Assembly: GCF_003386165.1 (NCBI RefSeq)
Contig: NZ_QRDV01000002.1
Coordinates: 372,001 to 436,000 of the forward strand
Direction of reading: 5' to 3'
DNA: 64,000 bases
Source: Winogradskyella eximia
GTDB lineage: Bacteria > Bacteroidota > Bacteroidia > Flavobacteriales > Flavobacteriaceae
Below, piece by piece: positions 27,650 to 37,749 of this stretch. Every line of letters starts with the position of its first letter. Within the stretch, counting starts at the first letter, position 1. The notes beneath the pieces were generated by a model. It was not told the DNA's origin. It made no database searches and saw only the letters and a program-made list of their open reading frames with translations. The position numbers were made by a program, and so were the translations under genes.

Positions 27650-30256
27650 ATGAATTTTAATAACTATACCATTAAATCGCAAGAAGCGATACAGCAAGCT
27701 CAGCAGCTTGCTCAAGGTTTTGGTCATCAACAAATAGAAAACGAGCACATTTTTAAAGCGCTCTTTAATGTTGATGAAAACGTATTACCATTTCTACTTA
27801 AAAAGTTGAATGTTAATATTCCAATGCTACAACAAATATTAGACAAAGAACTCGAAAGTTTTCCTAAAGTATCTGGAGGAGATATTATGCTCTCTCGTGA
27901 TGCTAGTAAAACGTTAAACGAAGCATCAATCATCGCTAAAAAAATGAATGATGACTATGTTTCTATTGAACATTTAGTTTTAGCTATTTTTAAATCTAAA
28001 AGTAAAATCGCTCAAATCTTAAAAGATCAAGGTGTTACTGAAAAAGGTTTAAATGCGTCGATTGAAGAATTAAGAAAAGGTGACAGAGTAACATCTCAAA
28101 GTCAAGAAGAAACTTATAACTCACTTAATAAGTATGCTAAAAACTTAAATCAATTAGCACGAGATGGCAAATTAGATCCTGTGATTGGTAGAGATGAAGA
28201 AATTAGAAGAATCCTTCAAATTTTATCTCGTAGAACAAAAAACAATCCGATTTTAGTTGGTGAACCTGGAACAGGTAAAACAGCTATTGCTGAAGGTTTA
28301 GCACACAGAATTATAGATGGAGATATTCCTGAGAACTTAAAAGACAAGCAAATTTTTGCTTTAGATATGGGTTCTTTAATTGCAGGTGCAAAATTTAAAG
28401 GTGAATTTGAAGAGCGACTTAAAGCCGTAATCAAAGAGGTTACAGAAAGCGATGGCGATATCGTATTATTTATCGACGAGATTCATACACTTGTAGGTGC
28501 TGGTGGTGGACAAGGTGCAATGGATGCTGCAAACATTCTAAAACCTGCTTTAGCACGTGGCGAATTAAGAGCTATTGGTGCAACTACCTTAGATGAGTAT
28601 CAAAAATACTTTGAGCAAGACAAAGCTTTAGAGCGTCGTTTTCAAATGGTAAAGGTAGATGAGCCAGATACCGAAAGTGCCATTTCTATTCTTCGTGGTA
28701 TTAAAGAAAAGTATGAAGCGCATCACAAGGTTCAAATTAAAGATGAAGCCATTATAGGTGCTGTGGAATTATCACAACGTTATATCACCAATCGTTTCCT
28801 TCCGGATAAAGCGATTGACTTAATGGATGAGGCTGCTTCTAAATTACGAATGGAAATCAATTCTAAACCAGAAGAATTAGATGTTTTAGACCGTAAAATA
28901 ATGCAGCTAGAAATTGAACATGAAGCTATTAAACGTGAAAAAGATGAAACTAAATTAAAAGCTTTAAAGGCTGATTTAGCTAATCTTAAAGAAGAACGAA
29001 ATGAGCTGAATGCCAAATGGATGTCTGAAAAAGAAGTGGTTGATAACGTTCAGAATATAAAAGAAGAAATTGAAAACTTTAAAATTGAAGCTGAACGTGC
29101 AGAACGTGATGGTGATTATGGAAAAGTAGCCGAAATCAGATACGGAAAAATTAAAGACGCTACAGAAAAACTTGAAAAATTTCAAAAAGAATTAGCAGAG
29201 CAACAAGATACATCGCTAATAAAAGAAGAAGTAACCTATGAGGATATTGCAGATGTTGTTGCTAAATGGACAGGAATACCTGTAACTAAAATGCTTCAAA
29301 GTGATCGTGAAAAATTACTAAAACTGGAAGACGAATTACACAAACGTGTTGTCGGACAAGAAGAAGCTATTGAGGCGGTTAGTGATGCTGTACGTCGCTC
29401 GAGAGCTGGACTACAAAATCCGCAAAAACCAATTGGGACCTTCTTATTTTTAGGAACAACTGGTGTTGGTAAAACGGAATTAGCAAAAGCTTTAGCTGAA
29501 TACCTTTTTGATGACGAAAATTCTATGACTCGTATTGATATGAGTGAATATCAAGAACGTCATGCCGTAAGCCGATTGGTTGGTGCGCCTCCAGGATACG
29601 TTGGATATGATGAAGGTGGACAGTTAACAGAAGCTGTGCGACGTAAACCTTATTCTGTTGTCTTGTTAGATGAAATTGAAAAAGCGCATCCAGATACTTT
29701 TAATATTTTATTACAAGTATTAGATGAAGGTCGTTTAACAGATAATAAAGGTAGAGTTGCTGACTTTAAAAACACCATTATAATTATGACTTCAAATATG
29801 GGAAGTGATATTATTCAAGACCGTTTTGAAGCGACTAAGGATATTCCTTCAGCCATTGAAGCTGCAAGAATAGAGGTTTTAGCATTATTAAAACAAACCG
29901 TAAGACCAGAGTTCTTAAACCGAATTGATGACACTATTATGTTTACACCATTATCTAAACAAAATATTGTTGATATTGTAGGTTTACAACTTAAAAGCAT
30001 CACTAAAATGATTGCAAAACAAGGTATTACATTTGATGCTACACCTGAAGCTGTAGGTTATTTGGCAGATAAAGGATATAATCCTGAATATGGTGCAAGA
30101 CCTGTAAAACGAGTGATACAAAAAGATGTATTAAACCAGCTAAGTAAAGAAATATTAGCAGGAAAAGTAACGACAGACAGTATCATTTTACTTGATGAAT
30201 TCGATGGACAGTTAGTCTTTAGAAATCAAGGGGATTTAGTAACAGAAGAATTATAA
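27650..30256 (+). CDS. clpB: ATP-dependent disaggregase ClpB
   Basis: 868 aa, the full length of the family. The N domain (1-145) has the two Clp_N repeats. NBD1 has Walker A GEPGTGKT at 204-211 and Walker B ('LFIDEIHTL'). A middle coiled-coil domain (about 400-525) is rich in Glu/Lys and distinguishes ClpB from ClpC/ClpA. NBD2 has Walker A GTTGVGKT at 602-609, DMSEYQERH and the sensor region, followed by the C-terminal '[14 protein letters not shown]'. It rescues aggregated proteins together with DnaK (also in this window at 51012-52907). A small AT-rich gap of 279 bases precedes it and a long hairpin terminator follows. Confidence 0.98.
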   Translation: MNFNNYTIKSQEAIQQAQQLAQGFGHQQIENEHIFKALFNVDENVLPFLLKKLNVNIPMLQQILDKELESFPKVSGGDIMLSRDASKTLNEASIIAKKMNDDYVSIEHLVLAIFKSKSKIAQILKDQGVTEKGLNASIEELRKGDRVTSQSQEETYNSLNKYAKNLNQLARDGKLDPVIGRDEEIRRILQILSRRTKNNPILVGEPGTGKTAIAEGLAHRIIDGDIPENLKDKQIFALDMGSLIAGAKFKGEFEERLKAVIKEVTESDGDIVLFIDEIHTLVGAGGGQGAMDAANILKPALARGELRAIGATTLDEYQKYFEQDKALERRFQMVKVDEPDTESAISILRGIKEKYEAHHKVQIKDEAIIGAVELSQRYITNRFLPDKAIDLMDEAASKLRMEINSKPEELDVLDRKIMQLEIEHEAIKREKDETKLKALKADLANLKEERNELNAKWMSEKEVVDNVQNIKEEIENFKIEAERAERDGDYGKVAEIRYGKIKDATEKLEKFQKELAEQQDTSLIKEEVTYEDIADVVAKWTGIPVTKMLQSDREKLLKLEDELHKRVVGQEEAIEAVSDAVRRSRAGLQNPQKPIGTFLFLGTTGVGKTELAKALAEYLFDDENSMTRIDMSEYQERHAVSRLVGAPPGYVGYDEGGQLTEAVRRKPYSVVLLDEIEKAHPDTFNILLQVLDEGRLTDNKGRVADFKNTIIIMTSNMGSDIIQDRFEATKDIPSAIEAARIEVLALLKQTVRPEFLNRIDDTIMFTPLSKQNIVDIVGLQLKSITKMIAKQGITFDATPEAVGYLADKGYNPEYGARPVKRVIQKDVLNQLSKEILAGKVTTDSIILLDEFDGQLVFRNQGDLVTEEL

Positions 30257-30309
30257 AGAAGACTGTAACACTTTAGGGTAGAAACAGTCTATATAATGAT
30301 TGGTTGGTT

Positions 30310-30359
30310 AAGAGCAACACAAATTTCAAGCGCTTGAAAGGAGTGTTGCTCTTCCTTTT
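30310..30359. terminator. Bidirectional terminator between clpB and mqo
   Basis: AAGAGCAACAC (30310-30320) pairs with GTGTTGCTCTT (30343-30353), and the loop itself is the perfect 16-base palindrome TTTCAAGCGCTTGAAA (30324-30339). Several T follow. Confidence 0.85.
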
Positions 30360-30372
30360 TATAATTATACCG

Positions 30373-31860
30373 TTATAACTTTAATGCTTTCTTGGATTTT
30401 TCAAGTTGAACTTCAAACAATTCTTTGGTTAATTCAGTATTGTACATTGGTAACATTTTACGCAATAATTGTTTTCCTTTTTCTGAAATAAGAATCTCAG
30501 GAAATGCTTTTTCTAAAACACTCATCATTACATGAGTTGCTGTAGAAGCACCTGGTGAAGCACCTAAAAGACACGTAATACTGCCGTTTTTACTACTCAC
30601 GACTTCTGTTCCAAATTGAAGTTTTCCGCCTTCATATTCATCTTTTTTAATAATTTGAACACGTTGACCAGCCACAAGCAATACCCAATCTTCACTTTTG
30701 GCATTTTTGTAAAACTTTCTCAATTCATCCATACGATCATCATGGTTCATACTCACCTGCTCTACCAAATATTTGGTTAATGGCAAATTATGCCAAAAAG
30801 CACCAAGCATTGGTGATAAGTTATCGAATTGAATAGATTTTAATAAATCGAAATTAGAACCTTCTTTTAAAAATTTAGGACTAAAACCTGCGAAAGGACC
30901 AAATAACAACTCACGCTTACCATCTATATATCTTGTATCTAAATGTGGTGTAGACATTGGTGGATCATTTGGTCCTGCTTTGCTATAAACTTTTGCGTTA
31001 TGTTGCTTAATAATAGCTTCATTTCTACAAACTAACCATTCACCACTTACCGGAAATCCGCCATAACCTTCCTTCTCCTCTATTTCAACTTTTTGAAGCA
31101 ATAATAAACTTGCACCTCCTGCTCCAATAAAAACATGTTTAGACTCTATATGATGTTCCTCTTTTGTTTTTAAATCTTTTAATTCAACTGTCCAATCAAT
31201 ATCAGGACTTGGATCGACATCTTGCACTTCCATATTGCAGTGAACTGGTGTATTATATTTAGTTTCTAGAATATGAAAAAGTTGTTTTGTAAGATTTCCA
31301 TAATTCACTTCTGCGCCTCTTTCAATGCGAGATGCTGCCATTTCTTCTTCACTAGATCTTTCTTCAGCTATTAATGGAAACCAAGATTTCATTTTATCAA
31401 TATCTCTAGTAAACTCTATAGAATCGAACAAATAGTGTTCTTTAAACGCTTTAAAACGAGCTTCTAAATAATCTGAATTCTCTTTACCTGTCACCCAACT
31501 ATGATGAGGTACATTTTTAATAAAATCTTCAGGATTATCAATGAGTCCTTCTTCAACTAAAAACGACCAAAACTGTTTTGAAACTTCAAACTGCTTACAA
31601 ATTTCAATGGCTTTTTTTATAGATACCGAACCATTTTCCTCTTGTGGACAATAATTTAATTCACATAAAGCTGAATGCCCTGTGCCTGCATTATTCCATG
31701 CTGCAGAACTTTCTTGTGCAACAGTATCTAATCTTTCAACAATAAGTACTTTTAATTCTGGTTGTAAAATTTTAGAGATTAACGCTAAGGTGGCACTCAT
31801 TATTCCACCACCAACACAAATTAAATCGTATTCTACATTTGTTTCTATCTTTTTCGTCAT
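30373..31860 (-). CDS. mqo: Malate:quinone oxidoreductase
   Basis: 495 aa, the expected size. It oxidises malate to oxaloacetate and passes electrons to menaquinone at the inner membrane face. An FAD-binding GGGIMSATLA follows the first 15 residues; 'SSAAWNNAGTGHSALCELNY' is the diagnostic Mqo stretch, with GAGGASLLLLQK and 'FPVSGEWLVCRN' later and a C-terminal 'LLGASPGASTATH'. Quinone needs are met by the menaquinone genes 6-8 kb downstream. Minus-strand TATATTTA is a near-consensus -7 box about 24 bases upstream of the ATG. Confidence 0.97.
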   Translation of the reverse strand: MTKKIETNVEYDLICVGGGIMSATLALISKILQPELKVLIVERLDTVAQESSAAWNNAGTGHSALCELNYCPQEENGSVSIKKAIEICKQFEVSKQFWSFLVEEGLIDNPEDFIKNVPHHSWVTGKENSDYLEARFKAFKEHYLFDSIEFTRDIDKMKSWFPLIAEERSSEEEMAASRIERGAEVNYGNLTKQLFHILETKYNTPVHCNMEVQDVDPSPDIDWTVELKDLKTKEEHHIESKHVFIGAGGASLLLLQKVEIEEKEGYGGFPVSGEWLVCRNEAIIKQHNAKVYSKAGPNDPPMSTPHLDTRYIDGKRELLFGPFAGFSPKFLKEGSNFDLLKSIQFDNLSPMLGAFWHNLPLTKYLVEQVSMNHDDRMDELRKFYKNAKSEDWVLLVAGQRVQIIKKDEYEGGKLQFGTEVVSSKNGSITCLLGASPGASTATHVMMSVLEKAFPEILISEKGKQLLRKMLPMYNTELTKELFEVQLEKSKKALKL

Positions 31861-31981
31861 TCTTGTTCTATTTGAAGCCTAAATATAAACAGAGAATTAG
31901 GAATATGTATTTTATTCTAATTAATCTGTAACTAATTTTAAAGTTTTATGTCTAATGTATTGTAATCAATAAAACATAAGA

Positions 31982-32845
31982 ATGAAAAATTTAATCACTA
32001 CAGTACTACTTTCAATATTCAGTGTTATATCTATAAATGCGCAAAAATTAGAAAATTCAACACTTTGGAAAATTGAAGGAAATGGTTTAGAAAAACCATC
32101 TTACATTTTTGGAACCATTCATATTACTTGTGATGCCACCATAGAAGACGATGTAAAGAAAGCACTAGATGAAACATCTCAAGTGGTTTTAGAAATAGAT
32201 ATGGACGATCCATCAATGCAAACCAAAATGATGGGAGGCATGTACATGAAAGACGGTAAAAAAATTAGCGATTTAGTCTCTAAAGAAGATTATGCCATTA
32301 TAGACTCATTAATAACAAATGAAGTTGGTATGCCTCTAAAAATGGTAGAAAACATTAAGCCTTTTTTCTTAATTGCCATGCTTTATCCAAAAATGTTAGA
32401 CTGTCCAATGCAATCTTTTGAGCAAGAGCTTATGGCTGTGGCTACTGAGCAAAAAGAGGACATTAATGGTTTAGAAACTATTGAGGACCAGATGAAAGTT
32501 TTTGACGATATTCCTTATGAAGACCAAGTTGCTGACTTATTAAAAACAGCAAAAGATAATTTACAAAAAGATAGAGAAACGTTTAAAGAAATGTTAGACA
32601 TCTATAAAGATGAAAATATAGAGGCATTGATTGCAATGATGAATGATGACGAATCTTCTTCTGTAAATAAGCATCAAGACAAGTTATTAATAAATAGAAA
32701 TAAAAACTGGATCCCTAAAATTAGTGAATATGCAATTGAGCAACCTACTTTTTTTGGTGTTGGCGCAGGTCATTTAGCAGGAGAATTTGGAGTTATTAAC
32801 CTACTTAGAGAAGCTGGTTATACCGTTAGTGCCATTATGGAATAA
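31982..32845 (+). CDS. TraB/GumN family protein (exported)
   Basis: 287 aa with a signal peptide (about 1-20, ending SINAQ). The core is the TraB/GumN (Tiki-like) fold: 'YIFGTIHITCD' near residue 41, 'VVLEIDMDD' at about 70, and the C-terminal 'FFGVGAGHLAGEFGVINLLREAGYTV'. The GxxH motifs probably bind a metal, and relatives are suspected peptidases, but no activity is proven for bacterial members. It is probably periplasmic. The gene is alone, with mqo divergent and OmpW convergent. Confidence 0.88.
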   Translation: MKNLITTVLLSIFSVISINAQKLENSTLWKIEGNGLEKPSYIFGTIHITCDATIEDDVKKALDETSQVVLEIDMDDPSMQTKMMGGMYMKDGKKISDLVSKEDYAIIDSLITNEVGMPLKMVENIKPFFLIAMLYPKMLDCPMQSFEQELMAVATEQKEDINGLETIEDQMKVFDDIPYEDQVADLLKTAKDNLQKDRETFKEMLDIYKDENIEALIAMMNDDESSSVNKHQDKLLINRNKNWIPKISEYAIEQPTFFGVGAGHLAGEFGVINLLREAGYTVSAIME

Positions 32846-32896
32846 TCTAATACTATCTAAAATTTAGATATAAACTTAGCATAATATATAAAACAA

Positions 32897-32929
32897 AAAA
32901 AATGAGCTCAAATATTGAGCTCATTTTTT
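32897..32929. terminator. Bidirectional terminator
   Basis: AAAAAATGAGCTCAA (32897-32911) and TTGAGCTCATTTTTT (32915-32929), a perfect 15-bp stem with a 3-base loop, between convergent genes. Confidence 0.92.
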
Positions 32930-32951
32930 GTTTATTTAAAGTTTTATTCTT

Positions 32952-33566
32952 TTAAAATTTCATACCTACACCTAATCCAATCACTAATGGATTAATATCT
33001 ACCTCTACTGGTAATACACCTTCACCTGTATCAACATCAACATCTGTTGATAAGAACAGTTTTTTAATATCAAAGTTTAAGAACCACTTATCAGTTAAGT
33101 TATAATCTATACCAGCTTGTAAAGAAAATCCAAATGTATTTTCATAATCCATACCAGCAACATCTCCTTCATCTTCACCATAAAAGAAAGTATAGTTTAC
33201 ACCTGCACCAACATAAGGTTTAAAATCTCCTGCATAAAAATGATATTGTAAATTTAAAGTTGGAGGTAATAACCACACGTGTCCTAAATCTGCTCCATTT
33301 TCTAATTCAACATCATGTTTTGTAGTTGCTAAAATTAATTCTGCAGCAATATTCTTAGTAAAGAAATATGTAAAGTCTAATTCCGGAACAAAAGCCGTAC
33401 TAATATCAACATCAGCTCCACTAATATCATCACCAGGAGATGGTATTACAGAAATAACTCTAAAACGAGCCTGCCATTTGCTATAATCTGCTGAAGACGT
33501 GTCTTCTTGTGCATTAATACTGAAAGTAAAACCAATTAATAAAATAAATAATAATAAATTTTTCAT
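32952..33566 (-). CDS. ompW: OmpW family outer-membrane beta-barrel
   Basis: 204 aa, usual OmpW length. Signal peptide ends at SINAQ (about 20). Beta strands alternate with turns, with 'WQARFRVISVIPSPGDD', 'FVPELDFTYFFTKNIAAELI' and a C-terminal 'PLVIGLGVGMKF' ending in Phe, which is the outer-membrane assembly signature. OmpW proteins form small eight-stranded barrels thought to pass hydrophobic compounds. A perfect -7 box lies 23 bases upstream. No partner gene. Confidence 0.93.
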   Translation of the reverse strand: MKNLLLFILLIGFTFSINAQEDTSSADYSKWQARFRVISVIPSPGDDISGADVDISTAFVPELDFTYFFTKNIAAELILATTKHDVELENGADLGHVWLLPPTLNLQYHFYAGDFKPYVGAGVNYTFFYGEDEGDVAGMDYENTFGFSLQAGIDYNLTDKWFLNFDIKKLFLSTDVDVDTGEGVLPVEVDINPLVIGLGVGMKF

Positions 33567-33588
33567 GAGATTTGTTTTTAAATTTCGA

Positions 33589-33596
33589 CAAATTTA
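33589..33596 (-). promoter_or_regulatory. Candidate -7 box of ompW
   Basis: Minus-strand TAAATTTG matches TAnnTTTG and lies 22 bases from the ompW ATG, with TTTAAC upstream as a weak -33 element. Confidence 0.55.
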
Positions 33597-33772
33597 TAAT
33601 TCATAAAAAAGTTAAAGACTGACAAAAGTCATAGGTTAAAACTTAATGTTAAACCGAAAAACACAAGAAAATAATTTTCTGAACTACAATTATTTATAAG
33701 CTCAAATACAATTATTCGATGAAATGCATCATAAAATTTCGAATTTTATATACTTTTTAACGGATAAATCAT

Positions 33773-33780
33773 TAATTTTG
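33773..33780 (+). promoter_or_regulatory. Candidate -7 box of deoC
   Basis: TAATTTTG fits TAnnTTTG; it leaves a leader of about 110 bases that contains the hairpin at 33830-33856. Confidence 0.4.
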
Positions 33781-33829
33781 TCGAGCTATTTAATTCCAAC
33801 GAAACTTAAGGACATTTATTAACTTGTGA

Positions 33830-33856
33830 GTAATCCCTCTACTTGTAGAGAATTAC
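33830..33856 (+). promoter_or_regulatory. Hairpin in the deoC leader
   Basis: GTAAT-CC-CTCTA, the tetraloop CTTG, TAGAG-A-ATTAC: two helices of 5 bp each with a small internal loop, ending 39 bases before the ATG. It may be a leader structure; no riboswitch class fits. Confidence 0.35.
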
Positions 33857-33895
33857 AATAGAATTTTATTGCCTAAAAACCCCTAACATAAAAAA

Positions 33896-34558
33896 ATGGA
33901 ATTAAACCGCTACATAGACCATACCTTACTAAGTGCATCGGCAACTGAATCCGATATACTAAAACTTTGCGAAGAAGCTTTAAAATATAATTTTTACTCT
34001 GTTTGCGTTAACAGTAGTAATGTTTATCTTGCTAAACAAGCTTTAGGAAGATCTAACATTAAAGTCTGTGCCGTAGTTGGATTTCCATTAGGAGCCATGT
34101 CTACAGAAGCTAAAGTATTTGAAGCCAAAAATGCCATTGATCAAGGTGCTACAGAAATTGATATGGTAATGAATATTGGACGTTTAAAAAGTAAAAACCA
34201 CCTAGCAGTATTAAAAGATATTAGTGCTGTAAAACGTGCAATTGGTCTTACCACTCTCAAAGTCATACTAGAAATAAGTGAACTTTCTAAAAACGAAATT
34301 GTAAAAGCTTGTGAGATCTGTATTGATGCTAAAGCTGATTTTGTAAAAACCTCTACAGGATTCTCTAAAAGTGGTGCGACGTTAACTGCTATTAAAATCA
34401 TGAGAAAAACGGTTAGAAATCAACTAAAAGTAAAAGCTTCTGGTGGTATTAGAGATGTAGAAACAGCTCTAAAATACATAGAAGTTGGTGCAGATAGAAT
34501 TGGAGCTTCAGCTGGTGTTGCCATGATGAACAATCAATTATCTAATGCTCAGTACTAA
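33896..34558 (+). CDS. deoC: Deoxyribose-phosphate aldolase
   Basis: 220 aa TIM barrel. It cleaves 2-deoxyribose-5-phosphate to glyceraldehyde-3-phosphate and acetaldehyde, closing nucleoside catabolism. The Schiff-base lysine is Lys151 in 'DFVKTSTGFS'; the second catalytic lysine is Lys180 in VKASGGIRD and Asp89 is in EIDMVMNIG. 'YIDHTLLS' opens the barrel. It lies 199 bases before deoD on the same strand, a functionally matched pair but probably with separate promoters, since deoD has its own -7 box. Confidence 0.97.
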   Translation: MELNRYIDHTLLSASATESDILKLCEEALKYNFYSVCVNSSNVYLAKQALGRSNIKVCAVVGFPLGAMSTEAKVFEAKNAIDQGATEIDMVMNIGRLKSKNHLAVLKDISAVKRAIGLTTLKVILEISELSKNEIVKACEICIDAKADFVKTSTGFSKSGATLTAIKIMRKTVRNQLKVKASGGIRDVETALKYIEVGADRIGASAGVAMMNNQLSNAQY

Positions 34559-34745
34559 ATAAATTACATAGAAGTGATTTAACTCATTGTTCTGTTGCTT
34601 TAACAAATTAGTTTTTTTATCTCAAAGAAACTTTTTGAATTTGCTTTACACTAAAGTTTTATTCTTGATGCAAAGCAAAAACTTAAAATAAAGATATAAA
34701 GTAAAAATTTGCAGCACAATAAAAAGTTTAAATCACTTCTTTGTT

Positions 34746-34753
34746 TAACTTTG
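34746..34753 (+). promoter_or_regulatory. Candidate -7 box of deoD, only 4 bases from the ATG
   Basis: TAACTTTG matches TAnnTTTG. Transcription from it would begin at or next to the ATG at 34758, so the mRNA may be leaderless. The -33 element is weak. Confidence 0.4.
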
Positions 34754-34757
34754 TACT

Positions 34758-35456
34758 ATGAGTGTACATATTGAAGCCAAGAAAGGCGAAATCGCAGAAA
34801 CTATTTTACTTCCAGGTGATCCATTAAGAGCAAAATGGATAGCTGAAACATTTTTTGAAAATCCAATATGCTTTAATAAAGTAAGAGGCATGTTTGGTTA
34901 TACTGGGACTTATAAAGGCAAGCGGATTTCTACAATGGGAACTGGCATGGGAGTTCCTAGCATCTCCATTTATGCCAACGAACTTATTACAGAATATGGT
35001 GTGAAAAACCTTATTAGGGTTGGTAGTGCTGGCTCTTATCAAGAAAATGTAAAATTAAGAGATGTGGTGTTAGCCATGGCTGCTTCTTCTACTTCTGGTG
35101 TTAATGAATTGAGATTTGGTGGTGCAGATTATGCTCCAACTGCAAATTTTGAATTATTTATGAAAGCCGTAGAAGCTGCTAAACAAAAAAACATTCCTAT
35201 TAAAGCTGGTAACGTTCTATCTTCTGATGAATTTTATGAAGATAATAAAGAAGCCTATAAAAAGTGGTCTAAATTTGGTGTGCTATGCGTAGAAATGGAA
35301 GCTGCAGGTTTATATACCGTTGCTGCCAAACACAATGTAAATGCTTTAGCTATACTCACAATTTCAGACTCTTTAGTTACTGGAGAAAGTACAACAAGTA
35401 AAGATCGAGAAACCACTTTTAAAAGTATGATTGAGGTCGCTTTAGAATTGGCTTAA
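34758..35456 (+). CDS. deoD: Purine nucleoside phosphorylase, DeoD type
   Basis: 232 aa, close to the E. coli DeoD hexameric enzyme in length and motif order. Visible are the phosphate-binding LLPGDPLRA (17-25), [16 protein letters not shown] (87-93), 'EMEAAGLY' (179-186) binding the ribose, and the catalytic pair Asp204 (TISDSL) and Arg217 (SKDRE) at the same numbers as in E. coli. It phosphorolyses purine (deoxy)nucleosides to base and ribose-1-phosphate. A strong terminator closes it against a convergent DUF2853 gene. Confidence 0.97.
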   Translation: MSVHIEAKKGEIAETILLPGDPLRAKWIAETFFENPICFNKVRGMFGYTGTYKGKRISTMGTGMGVPSISIYANELITEYGVKNLIRVGSAGSYQENVKLRDVVLAMAASSTSGVNELRFGGADYAPTANFELFMKAVEAAKQKNIPIKAGNVLSSDEFYEDNKEAYKKWSKFGVLCVEMEAAGLYTVAAKHNVNALAILTISDSLVTGESTTSKDRETTFKSMIEVALELA

Positions 35457-35482
35457 GATTTAAATCATAAAATTAAACACAT

Positions 35483-35520
35483 AAAAAAACGCTGTAATTA
35501 AATAATTACAGCGTTTTTTT
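35483..35520. terminator. Bidirectional terminator
   Basis: AAAAAAACGCTGTAATTA and its exact inverse flank an AA loop (18-bp arms); between convergent deoD and the DUF2853 gene. Confidence 0.93.
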
Positions 35521-35538
35521 TATAATATTTATACTTAT

Positions 35539-35880
35539 TTATGAGTAAATACCTTCTTTTTTGAAGTGTTTTGCTAATAAATAATAAACAACTACTCTAT
35601 ACTTAGTTCTGTTAGATCTACCGTATTTTTCAATAACAGCATCAATTGCTTTATCTAAATCAGGACTATCTGTTAATCCTAATTTCTTAATTAAAAAGTT
35701 ATTCTTAACTGTAGCCAATTCTTTTGCGTCAGAACCAGATACTGTAGAAGAATCTGCATTATAAATTGAAGGACCTAAACCTATAGTTACTTTAGTTAAT
35801 AAATCCATGTCTGCAGTAACACCACACTTATCTTTTAGATCTGCTGCGTACTTTACAATTAAATCATCTCTTTTACTCAT
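35539..35880 (-). CDS. DUF2853 family protein
   Basis: 113 aa of helical sequence with 'MSKRDDLIVKYAADLKDKCGV' at the start and a C-terminal 'NRTKYRVVVYYLLAKHF'. It matches the small DUF2853 family known in Bacteroidetes and Proteobacteria. It has no signal peptide or recognisable catalytic residue. Function unknown. It stands alone between menD upstream and the deoD terminator. Confidence 0.85.
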   Translation of the reverse strand: MSKRDDLIVKYAADLKDKCGVTADMDLLTKVTIGLGPSIYNADSSTVSGSDAKELATVKNNFLIKKLGLTDSPDLDKAIDAVIEKYGRSNRTKYRVVVYYLLAKHFKKEGIYS

Positions 35881-35984
35881 GTTAATATATGTTTTAAGTT
35901 AATAAATTAGTTTTCATAAAGGTAACTATTTTTTAGAAACACAAAAAGTGAAAAAGTCACATATTACCATGATTTTCACATCGT

Positions 35985-37745
35985 TTATTTTATAAACTTG
36001 AAATATTCTAAAAGTATCTTATCATTAATTTTTGAAGGAGTAAAAATTTCTAACAAAACAGGTTGTTTAGAAACCTTATAAAATTCATTTAATTGCGTAA
36101 TTGTTTCATTTTGGTCTTTAGCCACTTTATATTTAAAACCGTACATTTCACAGAGTTGCTTTGCAGATAAATGATGCTTGGTTTCAAAAAAAGTATCAAA
36201 ATTATTGGTGTCCTTATGTCCTGGTAAGATTCTAAAAATGCCACCACCTTCATTATTAATAACTATAATTCTAAACGTTTTAGGAATATAGTTATTCCAG
36301 AGTGCATTACTATCGTAAAAGAAGCTTAAATCTCCTGTAATAAAAGTTGTTCTTTGCTCAGTTGCAATTGAAGCTCCTATCGCTGTGCTTGTACTTCCAT
36401 CAATGCCACTTGTACCTCTATTACAAAAAACAGAAACACTTTTAGACACATGAAATAATTGTGTATAGCGAATAGCAGAACTATTACCTACTTGCAATAC
36501 GCTTTGTTTTGGTAAACTTTTTAAAACCGAGTTAAAAACTGTAAAATCAGAAAAAGGAAGATCATCTAAATACAGCTCGTGCATTTTTCGTCTTTTCTGG
36601 CGTACAGTAAGCCAAGTTAATTTATAATTACTTTTTGTATGATGCGTTACTTGAGGTAAAAAAGCAGCTAAAAACGTATTAGGTCGCAATTTTAAATGCT
36701 TATCTAAACAGAAAAAAGTATCATTAGCCTTAAATAATCCAACATGCCAATGATGTTCTGGTTTATAAGTTCTTAAAAATACTTTTATTTTTTTTGAAAC
36801 CACCAAACCACCAAATGTTAGCAATATGTCTGGTTGAAGAGCCTTAAAATCCTCTTCATTCAAAGGTGCAATCATTTTATCAATTCCTGGGAAAAAATCT
36901 GGATGATGCAAGTTAGACGTTGTTTCTGTAAAGACAATAATACTATCATCATCAGCAATTTCTTGTAGCCACTTTTCCTCTATAGAATTAGGTTGTAAAA
37001 CACCAACTAAAATCATTTTTCGCTTTGCACTCTGCCAAACATCAACTAAACTCTTAATTTCAAAATCATCAACTTTTTCTTGTCGTGTTTCAATTTTAAA
37101 AGGCTTTGGGTTTATGACTAATTCATTTACCGTTTCATATAAAGGTTCGTCAAATGGAATATTAATATGCACAGGTCCAAATTTCAATTTAGAAATCGTT
37201 AATGCATCATGGATTTCAGATTCATTATAGGTCTGTATGTCTTTTTGTAGCCCTAAAAAACGTTCAAGCTTATTTTCTATACTTTTAATGATAGGTAATT
37301 CTTCTTCAGGTTTTTGATTCTCTGTTTTCCTTAAATCGAGTTTTAAGTTGGCACTGTACAAAATATGCTCACCATAAATATTTTGTTGTTTTATGGTTTG
37401 TCCATCTCCTACATCAATTAAATGTTTTGGTCTATCTGCAGATAAAACCACCAAGGGTATATGACTGTAATAAGCTTCTGCAATGGCAGGATAATAATTT
37501 AACAATGCACTACCAGATGTACAAACTACAGCTACGGGTTCTTGTAATTGTTGCGCTATGCCTAAAGCAAAAAATGCTGCACAACGTTCATCTACAATAC
37601 TGTAACAATTAAAAAAATCATCGTGCGTAAAACCAATAGTTAATGGTGCATTTCTACTACCTGGAGAAATAACAATATGCTTTATATTATGCGTTTTACA
37701 TAAGGTCGTTACAGTTTGCGATAAGGGTATTTTTGAGTAGTTCAT
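35985..37745 (-). CDS. menD: 2-succinyl-5-enolpyruvyl-6-hydroxy-3-cyclohexene-1-carboxylate synthase
   Basis: 586 aa, family length. It joins isochorismate and 2-oxoglutarate with TPP, the first committed step of menaquinone synthesis. N-terminal 'HIVISPGSRNAPLT' binds the substrate, 'CTSGSALLNYYPAIAEAYY' supplies the conserved TPP-activating Glu, the TPP/Mg motif is GDLSFFYDSNALWN and 'INNEGGGIFRILPG' follows. Divergent from a lipoprotein gene across 80 bases. The menF/thioesterase unit lies about 650 bases upstream on the same strand, so the men genes are near but split. Confidence 0.97.
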   Translation of the reverse strand: MNYSKIPLSQTVTTLCKTHNIKHIVISPGSRNAPLTIGFTHDDFFNCYSIVDERCAAFFALGIAQQLQEPVAVVCTSGSALLNYYPAIAEAYYSHIPLVVLSADRPKHLIDVGDGQTIKQQNIYGEHILYSANLKLDLRKTENQKPEEELPIIKSIENKLERFLGLQKDIQTYNESEIHDALTISKLKFGPVHINIPFDEPLYETVNELVINPKPFKIETRQEKVDDFEIKSLVDVWQSAKRKMILVGVLQPNSIEEKWLQEIADDDSIIVFTETTSNLHHPDFFPGIDKMIAPLNEEDFKALQPDILLTFGGLVVSKKIKVFLRTYKPEHHWHVGLFKANDTFFCLDKHLKLRPNTFLAAFLPQVTHHTKSNYKLTWLTVRQKRRKMHELYLDDLPFSDFTVFNSVLKSLPKQSVLQVGNSSAIRYTQLFHVSKSVSVFCNRGTSGIDGSTSTAIGASIATEQRTTFITGDLSFFYDSNALWNNYIPKTFRIIVINNEGGGIFRILPGHKDTNNFDTFFETKHHLSAKQLCEMYGFKYKVAKDQNETITQLNEFYKVSKQPVLLEIFTPSKINDKILLEYFKFIK

Positions 37746-37749
37746 AAAG

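Larger units (their letters stand above)
33567..33895. other. 329-base spacer between ompW and deoC
   Basis: The spacer holds the ompW promoter box at its left, a possible deoC -7 box (33773-33780) and a hairpin in the deoC leader (33830-33856). The rest is AT-rich without open frame. Confidence 0.6.

Noticed and set aside
34640..34679. TTTGCTTT ... AAAGCAAA inverted repeat between deoC and deoD
   Set aside because: Arms of 8 bp with a 24-base loop and low complexity; no T run and likely chance in AT-rich DNA.
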